From contig DEIB01000038.1 of assembly GCA_002352215.1 (NCBI GenBank), positions 62,001-126,000 on the forward strand: a DNA stretch of 64,000 bases. The letters run 5' to 3'. The notes under the pieces were generated by a model. The model was given only the letters and a program-made list of their open reading frames with translations, had not been told where the DNA came from and ran no database searches. The number at the start of each line of letters is the position of its first letter. Within the stretch, counting starts at the first letter, position 1. The position numbers and the translations under genes were made by a program. Of this stretch, positions 8,011 to 14,188 are shown piece after piece. Origin of the DNA: Chthonomonas sp. UBA2785. Its GTDB lineage: Bacteria; Armatimonadota; Fimbriimonadia; Fimbriimonadales; Fimbriimonadaceae.

Positions 8011-8993
8011 CCCGATTTGTATCCCGCAGGGTGGGTGCGGTGCCACTTGGCCGCCGACTTCACGATTTCCGTGAGATCGCTATGGGCGGGGGTCCATCCC
8101 CAATCTGCCTGGATCGCCGCACTGCTGGCCACCAGTTGGGCGGGGTCGCCCGCGCGGCGCGGGGCGGCTTCGTGGGGCACGGGGGTGCCCAGCACTTCGC
8201 CCACCGTGGCAATCACCTCCCGAACACTGTGGCCCCGGCCCGTGCCGAGGTTGTAGGTCGCAGATTCCCCGCCCTCCTGCAAGTGCGCCACCGCCCGGAT
8301 GTGCGCGCTGGCTAGGTCGGCGGTGTGCAGATAGTCGCGCACGCAGGTGCCATCGGGGGTCGGGAAATCATCCCCAAACACCTTGAGCGCCGGCCGCTGA
8401 CCCAGCGACGCCTGGATGCAGAGTGGGATGAGGTGAGATTCGGGCTGGTGCGCCTCTCCGTGGCGGCCATTGGCGTCGGCCCCGGCGGCATTGAAGTACC
8501 GAAAAATGACGTGCCGCAGGCCGTATGCCCGAGTGAAGTCGCGGATCATCTGCTCGCTGGCCAGCTTGGTGCGGCCGTACACGCTGGTGGGGCGGAGCGG
8601 GTGGTCTTCCGGGATGGAGACGGTTTCGGGTTCGCCGTAGACCGCCGCCGTACTGCTGAAAATGAGCTGATCTACCCCGACCTCGCGCATGGCCTGCAGC
8701 AGGCACAGGGTGCCATAGGTGTTGTTGTCGTAGAACCGGGCGGGGTCGCGCTCGCCCTCGCCGACCTCGATATGGGCGGCAAAGTGCGCCACCGTGGTCA
8801 CGTTGTGCTCCCGCATCACGCGCTGCAGGCGGCCGGGGTCGCGGGTGTCGCCGGGGATGACGCGGATGTAGGGGACGGACTCCGGGTGGCCCGCTTCGAG
8901 GTTGTCGTAGATGACGTGCGGGGTGGCGGCGGCCTTGAGCTGCCGCGCAAACGCCGACCCGATATACCCGGCACCGCCCACCACCAAGACCAT
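8007..8993 (-). CDS. galE: UDP-glucose 4-epimerase
   Basis: This SDR-superfamily enzyme interconverts UDP-glucose and UDP-galactose, using tightly bound NAD. The 328 residues contain the Rossmann glycine motif VGGAGYIGS (about 5-13), SSTAAVYGEPE, the catalytic YGRTK (Tyr-x-x-x-Lys), FRYFNAAGAD and GDDFPTPDGTCVRDYLH. All are typical of GalE. Start 8993 (MVLVVGGAGYIGS) is chosen because the NAD motif follows at once and a TAAGGT box lies seven bases upstream. A longer form to 9029 would run up to the tRNA-Leu gene. No other exopolysaccharide gene is adjacent. Confidence 0.93.
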   Translation of the reverse strand: MVLVVGGAGYIGSAFARQLKAAATPHVIYDNLEAGHPESVPYIRVIPGDTRDPGRLQRVMREHNVTTVAHFAAHIEVGEGERDPARFYDNNTYGTLCLLQAMREVGVDQLIFSSTAAVYGEPETVSIPEDHPLRPTSVYGRTKLASEQMIRDFTRAYGLRHVIFRYFNAAGADANGRHGEAHQPESHLIPLCIQASLGQRPALKVFGDDFPTPDGTCVRDYLHTADLASAHIRAVAHLQEGGESATYNLGTGRGHSVREVIATVGEVLGTPVPHEAAPRRAGDPAQLVASSAAIQADWGWTPAHSDLTEIVKSAAKWHRTHPAGYKSG

Positions 8994-9000
8994 GGCCCAG

Positions 9001-9006
9001 ACCTTA
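9001..9006 (-). promoter_or_regulatory. Leaderless-type -10 box of galE
   Basis: TAAGGT on the minus strand is seven bases upstream of the galE ATG at 8993. Confidence 0.4.
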
Positions 9007-9029
9007 CCCCCGGGTAAATTGGAAGCCAC

Positions 9030-9114
<85 letters not shown>

Positions 9115-9128
9115 CCTTCTGATCGGCC

Positions 9129-9593
9129 ATGAGCCTCGAGAAGCCCACCAAGAAATGGCGGCCCGCCGACATTGACGCCCTGCTGGACCTGGCGCGGGTG
9201 ATGGAATCGCCCAACTTCGAGATCATGACTTGGCCGGACCTGCCGGACCTCGAGGAGAACGGTACGCGCATTGTGCAGATGCCGTACCCGGAATACAACC
9301 CCGTGGTGGGGCTGATCGTGCAGATGCTGTACGAAAGTTCGGCGTACATTGACCCCTACGGGACCCTGCCCGAGGACCCCGAGGTGGATGGGCGACCGTT
9401 CCAGCCGATGGGGGCGGAGTTTCCGCCGGACTACTTCCCCCGGGCCACGCTGAACCAAGTGCGCCGCTACCTGGTGCTGTGCACGCGCGGCGAGAAGTTC
9501 TGCGACGGGCACATCGGGGCGGAGTTCAAGAAGGGTTCCTTCCCCGCGGCCTTTGCGCGGTTGCGGGCTTTGCGCTCGGAGATGAATCTCTAG
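9129..9593 (+). CDS. DUF6508-family protein
   Basis: This is a 154-residue cytoplasmic protein. Its pattern fits DUF6508: an N-terminal helix WRPADIDALLDLARVM, the central MPYPEYNPVVGLIVQMLYE, and a C-terminal block LNQVRRYLVLCTRGEKFCDGH. In the family the last block reads like TLRKLLTTHVRKDRFCEGHL. Function is unknown. It starts 15 bases after the tRNA-Leu gene and could be co-transcribed with it. It lies directly left of the photolyase island. Confidence 0.7.
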   Translation: MSLEKPTKKWRPADIDALLDLARVMESPNFEIMTWPDLPDLEENGTRIVQMPYPEYNPVVGLIVQMLYESSAYIDPYGTLPEDPEVDGRPFQPMGAEFPPDYFPRATLNQVRRYLVLCTRGEKFCDGHIGAEFKKGSFPAAFARLRALRSEMNL

Positions 9594-9615
9594 CGGCCCC
9601 GGACCTGCTACCAAG

Positions 9616-9799
9616 CTCCGCGACGCCCCCACCCCCCGCCACGTAGACGCCAGGCGTGGGTGCCGTCAACCTCATCCTAGGCGATCAGCTCTTTGCCGAC
9701 ATCTCGGCGCTGCCCCCCGGCCCGGTGGTGATGGTGGAAGACCTCGACCTAGCCCAGCACTACCGCTACCACGCCCACAAGCTCGTCCTCACCTTCGCC
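9616..9799 (+). repeat. Left copy of a ~184-bp imperfect direct repeat
   Basis: This block matches 11104-11287 with about ten base differences and no gaps. It covers the photolyase upstream region (40 bases) plus the first 48 codons of the photolyase gene. It ends abruptly at 9799, where unrelated lower-GC sequence begins. Confidence 0.9.
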
Positions 9800-9811
9800 C
9801 TGACGTTTTAG
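9656..9811 (+). pseudogene. Truncated 5' copy of the photolyase gene
   Basis: The frame from GTG 9656 copies the start of the downstream photolyase (VGAVNLILGDQLFADIS...). It diverges after HAHKLVLTFA and stops four codons later at TAG 9809-9811. Only 51 codons remain of 487, so it cannot make an active enzyme. Most base differences from the intact copy lie upstream of the start or change few residues, which suggests a relic of a duplication rather than an old paralogue. Confidence 0.85.
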
Positions 9812-10233
9812 TGTTTGATAGAGCTCTAGCATTCTCGGAGGACAACACGCCAGTGACTTCATTCGTCATTGTCGAGTTTAAGAGACCGGAGCGAAGCGAC
9901 TTGAGACGGGACAATCCCATCGAACAGGTTTACAATCATGTCAGGCAGCTTCGGTCAAATCACTATAAAGACGATTTTGGCAGAGCAATCAAATTACAGT
10001 CAAACAGTGTACCAGGATATGCTATTATTGTCTGCGATATTACCGCTTCGATCGAGAAACTCGCGGAGAACGCAAGTTTGCAGCGGACTCCTGATGGGCT
10101 CGGATACTTCGGATTCAACGTGAATCTCAACCTATAAGTTGAAGTGCTATCGTATACGAAAATCTTGGAAGATGCCAAGAAGCGGAACCGGGTTCTTTTC
10201 GACAAACTCAACATCCAGCACTACGGCGCATAA
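9799..10233 (+). pseudogene. C-terminal remnant of a defence-type GHKL-ATPase-family protein, with internal stop
   Basis: An open frame enters from the repeat junction reading PDVLVFDRALAFSEDN. It continues with SFVIVEFKRPERSDLRRDN, PIEQVYNHVRQLRSN, GYAIIVCDITASIEKLAEN and TPDGLGYFGFNVNLNL, then hits TAA at 10135-10137. The same frame continues with VEVLSYTKILEDAKKRNRVL to TAA 10231. From memory this is the conserved C-terminal nuclease-like end of large bacterial ATP-binding (Hsp90/GHKL-type) proteins found in accessory regions, in which a tyrosine stands where the TAA is. The N-terminal part is missing. Base composition is lower in GC than the neighbours. Confidence 0.7.
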
Positions 10234-10244
10234 TTGAAGATGCT

Positions 10245-10880
10245 TTAGGTGCCATCGTCTGAGAACTTCGTCTCTCTTAGCATCGTTAATGATGCCACCA
10301 GCGTTTGAGCATTTTCCAAAAATATCCTTAAGACTTCCAGCAACCTGAAGTCCTTGCCGGCACTGAAATCGTGAACGATGAGTTCGCCACCCACGCATTG
10401 GTAGGAAATGGACTGACCTGGCGTGAACTTTCCGTGCTTCTGATCTTTGGGTGAGAGCCTCACCTTCGGCTTCGCTCCCTGCATCTGCAAGAAAACCGAG
10501 ACCCCGTGCGATGATGTAAGTCTTATTGGCTTATCTGGGTTAGCGACCCACACCGAAGAATTGACGTTGGAGTCACAGATTGGGAGGGGAAAGCCGTGGA
10601 TATCGTGATTCCGAACCTCCTCGATAAGCGAGACGAAGGGTAGGTCTGCAACCGCCTCTCTCAGCGTCGTATCGTTTTCAGGTGCTGCTTCCGCCAGCCG
10701 TTGGAGCGCCTCTCTTAAAGATTGGCACGCATGGGCGGAAAAAGCGGTCAACATAGCGCGGACGTGAGGTTCGGCTTCAAGGTTGCAGGCGTTGTTGAAC
10801 GCGAAGGCCGCTCGCGCAAAATAGCGACGCACTGCGTCGAGTTCAACTGATGTTGGATTTCCCTCTTCGTCAAAAAACAT
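10245..10880 (-). CDS. Unrecognised protein with a HEPN-like RNxxxH motif
   Basis: The intact 211-residue frame lies inside the low-GC island, convergent to the ATPase remnant. The N-terminal half is helical (ELDAVRRYFARAAFAFNNA, SLREALQRLAEA). Around residues 88-99 is LIEEVRNHDIHG, which contains R-N-H-D-I-H, the R-x4-H arrangement typical of HEPN ribonuclease domains. The C-terminal half is beta-rich. I do not recognise a named family. A HEPN-type RNase or its inactive relative is possible, and the neighbouring defence-gene remnant makes that more plausible. Codon use is less GC-rich than in flanking genes, suggesting acquisition by transfer. Confidence 0.5.
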   Translation of the reverse strand: MFFDEEGNPTSVELDAVRRYFARAAFAFNNACNLEAEPHVRAMLTAFSAHACQSLREALQRLAEAAPENDTTLREAVADLPFVSLIEEVRNHDIHGFPLPICDSNVNSSVWVANPDKPIRLTSSHGVSVFLQMQGAKPKVRLSPKDQKHGKFTPGQSISYQCVGGELIVHDFSAGKDFRLLEVLRIFLENAQTLVASLTMLRETKFSDDGT

Positions 10881-11103
10881 GTCAATACTAAACGTGAGAT
10901 ATGGTTCTCGCCGAACATCTCATACTCGAAAGGTTATGGGTGAACTCAGCATCCAGCCAAGCATTGGACTGGTTACTAAACGGTTTTACCTTGTTTGCCG
11001 CCTGCGACACCCGAGATCTTGCAATTGTCGGCGGACTCGTTATGGGTCTGTCAAAATTGTAGACGCAGACGTTGCGAGTTTGAATGATTTCTTCCCGTAC
11101 GCC
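10881..11103. other. Lower-GC spacer inside the photolyase island
   Basis: This 223-base stretch between the HEPN-like gene and the right repeat contains no convincing gene. A 53-codon plus-strand frame (10901-11062, starting MVLAEHLILERLWVN) has no supporting similarity or clear ribosome site. It may be a fragment of a lost gene. Confidence 0.4.
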
Positions 11104-11287
11104 CTCCGCGACGCCCCCACCGTCCGTCCCGTAGACCCCAGGCGTGGGTGCCGTCAACCTCATCCTGGGCGATCAGCTTTTTGCCGACATCTCGGCGCTG
11201 CCCCCCGGCCCGGTGGTGATGGTGGAAGACCTCGACCTTGCCCGCCACTACCGCTACCACGCCCACAAGCTCGTCCTCACCTTCGCC
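11104..11287 (+). repeat. Right copy of the ~184-bp direct repeat
   Basis: This matches 9616-9799 with about ten mismatches. It contains the immediate upstream region and 5' end of the intact photolyase gene. Together the two copies bracket about 1.3 kb of foreign-looking DNA. Confidence 0.9.
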
Positions 11288-12607
11288 GCCATGCGCGAAT
11301 TCGCCGCCCGCCACCCGGGCCGCGTCCACTACTTCCCGCTCGAGGCCCGCACCTCCATCCCCCAGGCCCTCGCCCAAACCCTCCAAGCCACCCAAGCCCA
11401 AGAGGTCCACACCTACGAGCCCGCCGACGCCTTCTTCGCCCGGCAGCTTCGCACCTGGGCGCAAACCCAGGGCATCACCCTCAAGGAGCATCCCAACCCG
11501 ATGTTCCTGACCCCCGCCGAGGAGTGGCAGAACTACCGCGCCCACCACAAACGCTTGCTGATGGCCGACTTCTACAAGCGGCAGCGGCGGCGCCTGGGCA
11601 TCCTGCTGGATGAGCGCCAAGAACCCCTGGGCGGCCAGTGGAGCTACGACACCGAGAACCGCAAGCCCCTCCCCAAGCATCTCCAGCCCCCGGCCGTGAT
11701 GCCCCCGGCCCTCACCCCCATCACCCGCGAAGTCATCGCGCTGGTCAAGAACCACTTCCCCGAGGCCGCCGGGGACCCCGCCAGCTTCGCCTTCCCGGTC
11801 ACCCCCGCCCAGGCCGAAGACTGGCTCGCCGACTTCCTAGAACACCGCCTCGACCTCTTCGGCGATTACGAAGACGCCCTCCCCCCGCAGGAGCGCACGG
11901 TGTTCCACAGCCTGCTCACCCCCATGCTCAACATCGGCCTGCTCACCCCGGCGCGGGTCATCGAGGCCACCCTGGCGCGGCACGCCCGCCGCCCGGTGCC
12001 GCTCAATTCGCTGGAAGGGTTCATCCGCCAGATCATCGGGTGGCGTGAGTTCGTACGGGGCATTGCTCGGGAAGAGCCAGCCGTGCAGCGCACCTTCCCG
12101 CACCATCGCCGCCTCACCCCGGCGTGGGAACATGCCACCACCGGCCTCCCCCCGCTGGACCGGAGCCTGGCCCGCGCCCGCGACCACGGCTGGTGCCACC
12201 ACATTGAGCGGCTGATGGTCATCGGCGCGGTGATGTTTATGTGCGAGGTGGACCCCGAGGAGGTCTACCGCTACTTCATGGAGATGTTTGTGGACGCCAG
12301 CGAGTGGGTGATGGGGCCGAACGTCTTCGGGATGTCGCAGTGCGCGTCGGCGGGGGCATTTGCCACCAAGCCGTACTTCTCAGGGTCGGCGTACATCCGG
12401 CGGATGTCCGGGGAGCCCGCCGGGCCGTGGTGCGATGTGTGGGACGGGCTGTATTGGCGGACGATTGCCCGGAACCGGGAGTTTTTTGCGCAGAACCAGC
12501 GCATGAGCCAGGCCGTGCGGGGTTACGAGCGGCTGGAGCCCACGCGCCGGGACCGGATCTTGGCGGCGGCGGAGGGGTTTATCGAGTCCGTGACGGTGGC
12601 GGGCTAG
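11144..12607 (+). CDS. Cryptochrome/photolyase-related flavoprotein (DPRP / PhrB-like)
   Basis: The 487-residue protein belongs to the deoxyribodipyrimidine photolyase-related family. It starts with VNLILGDQLF and has the FAD-domain motifs SLEGFIRQIIGWREFVRG, HHIERLMVIGAVMFMCEV, EWVMGPNVFGMSQ and TKPYFSGSAYIRRMSG. Members of this family include bacterial (6-4) photolyases and blue-light sensors. The segment that in PhrB holds three of the four iron-sulfur cysteines (a YCxxC...CPF type region before LYWDF) is replaced by GEPAGPWCDVWDGLYWRT. The cluster is therefore probably absent. A GTG start at 11144 is used; the same start is kept in the duplicated left copy. Confidence 0.85.
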   Translation: MGAVNLILGDQLFADISALPPGPVVMVEDLDLARHYRYHAHKLVLTFAAMREFAARHPGRVHYFPLEARTSIPQALAQTLQATQAQEVHTYEPADAFFARQLRTWAQTQGITLKEHPNPMFLTPAEEWQNYRAHHKRLLMADFYKRQRRRLGILLDERQEPLGGQWSYDTENRKPLPKHLQPPAVMPPALTPITREVIALVKNHFPEAAGDPASFAFPVTPAQAEDWLADFLEHRLDLFGDYEDALPPQERTVFHSLLTPMLNIGLLTPARVIEATLARHARRPVPLNSLEGFIRQIIGWREFVRGIAREEPAVQRTFPHHRRLTPAWEHATTGLPPLDRSLARARDHGWCHHIERLMVIGAVMFMCEVDPEEVYRYFMEMFVDASEWVMGPNVFGMSQCASAGAFATKPYFSGSAYIRRMSGEPAGPWCDVWDGLYWRTIARNREFFAQNQRMSQAVRGYERLEPTRRDRILAAAEGFIESVTVAG

Positions 12608-12610
12608 GGT

Positions 12611-13108
12611 TTAAGTGCGGGGCACCTGGTAGGTGGCGCGCAAGATTCCTGCGGTTGCTTTCGAGATGAAACCGAGACCAGCCGCCCCTACTGCCTTGAG
12701 CATGTCATCTACAAACAATGAATACGTGAACCACAACACATCCTTTCTGTAGGTTTCCGCATACCCATCATTTGCGCCAGAGGCAAAAGTGGTTACATCA
12801 TCGTAACTAACAATTAGCTTGTATGCGCCGAATACGAAGTAGACAAGGCCCAACAGAATGAGAATGACGCCAACAAGTCCCAAGATGCGCACTAAGAATT
12901 TCGCCTGAGCCATTGAAATTGGCACCAACGGACCGACGGGCGTACTTTCTTGAATCAGATGTTTTTCGCGACCCACAAAGTCATCCGGCGAAACGCCTTG
13001 TTGATGCGCGGTGCGTAGGAGTTCCTCTTCAATCAGAGTGCATGTAAATTTGGCGCCGCGTTCCTGGAGTAGCTTGTCGATGGCATTCAGCCAGTCTTGA
13101 TAGTTCAT
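12611..13108 (-). CDS. Small membrane protein, tandem paralogue 3
   Basis: One of three adjacent related proteins. Its N-terminal module reads MNYQDWLNAIDKLLQERGAK, then TLIEEELLRTAHQQGVSPDDFV. A short linker with PLVPISMAQAKFLVRILGLV leads into a membrane segment (LVGVILILLGLVYFVFGAY) and a second hydrophobic stretch near the C terminus ending GILRATYQVPRT. I do not recognise a named domain. ATG 13108 is chosen over GTG 13114 because all three copies then begin at the same N/S-Y/F-QDWL motif. It is the last gene of the M14 peptidase operon, nine bases after the previous paralogue. Confidence 0.65.
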   Translation of the reverse strand: MNYQDWLNAIDKLLQERGAKFTCTLIEEELLRTAHQQGVSPDDFVGREKHLIQESTPVGPLVPISMAQAKFLVRILGLVGVILILLGLVYFVFGAYKLIVSYDDVTTFASGANDGYAETYRKDVLWFTYSLFVDDMLKAVGAAGLGFISKATAGILRATYQVPRT

Positions 13109-13117
13109 TTTCACCCG

Positions 13118-13657
13118 CTAGTTTTCAGCGCCTTCCCTACTCGCATCGCGGGAAGAAGAGCCTGGATAGGTGGCGCGTAGCATCCCCGAGACGGCCCAGG
13201 CGATGATGCCAAGAGTGGCCGCCATCGCCGCATGGGTCACGACATTCACGAGGGTAGTAAGCGAGTACATGGCCACTTGGGCATTTGAAGTATCAAACCT
13301 CGAACCACGGCTTTTGGTGACCATCTCGATGATCCCGCCAATGGCGCCAAACATCCCGTAGATGCCAAAGCCCAGGCTCAAAACCGCAAGAATGATCAGC
13401 GCCAGACCCGCTTGGTCCAGCGTGCGGACCAAGAACTTCGCTTGATCCAGGGAGATGGGAGGCAAAGGCAGGGGCATAGCCGGAGCCGGCTTGGTGGCTA
13501 CCAGTGGGTGATCGCCCTGCGCCACGTAATCCACCGGCGAGACCCCCTGCTGGTGCGCGCCGCGCAGATCCGCCTTCTCGATTTGGGCAGTGGAGTAACC
13601 CGCTCCCCCTTCTGCCAGTAGCTTATCGACGGCACTCAGCCAGTCCTGAAAACTCAC
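13118..13657 (-). CDS. Small membrane protein, tandem paralogue 2
   Basis: This is the middle copy of the tandem family, 179 residues. The N-terminal module is MSFQDWLSAVDKLLAEGGAG followed by QIEKADLRGAHQQGVSPVDYV. A proline-rich linker (PAPAMPLPLPPISLDQAKFL) follows, then a hydrophobic segment (AGLALIILAVLSLGFGIYGMF) and a second one near residues 135-160 ending SGMLRATYPG. GTG 13657 is used as start with AGGAG upstream. The linker motif ISxxQAKFLVRxL is shared with paralogue 3. Function is unknown; membrane location is inferred. Confidence 0.65.
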   Translation of the reverse strand: MSFQDWLSAVDKLLAEGGAGYSTAQIEKADLRGAHQQGVSPVDYVAQGDHPLVATKPAPAMPLPLPPISLDQAKFLVRTLDQAGLALIILAVLSLGFGIYGMFGAIGGIIEMVTKSRGSRFDTSNAQVAMYSLTTLVNVVTHAAMAATLGIIAWAVSGMLRATYPGSSSRDASREGAEN

Positions 13658-13666
13658 TTCAAACTC

Positions 13667-14188
13667 CTACCCTTGCCTCGGGACGGTCATTTGCACAGTA
13701 CGACCTTGGTTCGCCGACCTCAACAGTGCGGCGAGTGCCCAGCAGACAATACCGAACAAGCACCACCAAAGTCCATCAAGAATTCCCATCACACCGGAAT
13801 AGATAAAGTTATCAAGTGCCGCCAGTTCAATGACATCCAATCCAGGTGTTTGGTTGATTCGTAGTTCTTCAATCAGCGCAGAACCAAATCGAATTGACTG
13901 GTAGACCGCGTGGGCCACTGTGATAACTCCTGCTCCCAGGGACAGGAGACCCCCACGATCCAATACCTTCAGTAGAAACGCTACATGCTCGGGTGAAGGC
14001 AACGTTAGTTCAATAGAGACAGTCGTTCGCGAAATCGGATGACCACCTTGGGCAACATATTCAGCTGCCGTAACACCCTGATGGAAGGCACCCCTCAGGT
14101 CCGACCGATCAATCTGCTCTGTTGTATAGTCCGCACCGCTCTCTGCAAGGAGCTTATCTACGGTATTCAGCCAGTCCTGGTAGTTCAT
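13667..14188 (-). CDS. Small membrane protein, tandem paralogue 1
   Basis: The first copy, 173 residues, starts at MNYQDWLNTVDKLLAESGAD followed by QIDRSDLRGAFHQGVTAAEYV. The linker has PSPEHVAFLLKVLDRGGLLS. Membrane-like segments follow, and the end reads WALAALLRSANQG. The ATG overlaps the stop codon of the upstream M14 peptidase gene in a TGATG arrangement, implying translational coupling. TTG 14194 and GTG 14191 are in-frame alternatives. The conserved N-terminal ~50 residues and the shared L(L/R)(R/S)A ending show common origin of the three genes. Confidence 0.65.
   Translation of the reverse strand: MNYQDWLNTVDKLLAESGADYTTEQIDRSDLRGAFHQGVTAAEYVAQGGHPISRTTVSIELTLPSPEHVAFLLKVLDRGGLLSLGAGVITVAHAVYQSIRFGSALIEELRINQTPGLDVIELAALDNFIYSGVMGILDGLWWCLFGIVCWALAALLRSANQGRTVQMTVPRQG

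Noticed and set aside
9616..11287. Interpretation of the 184-bp repeats as target-site duplication of an insertion sequence
   Set aside because: The repeats are far too long for a target duplication, differ at about ten positions, and no transposase or terminal inverted repeats are found between them.
10879..11613. 244-codon frame crossing from the island into the photolyase gene
   Set aside because: Most of it is an alternate frame of the photolyase coding region, with Pro/Arg-rich low-complexity sequence.
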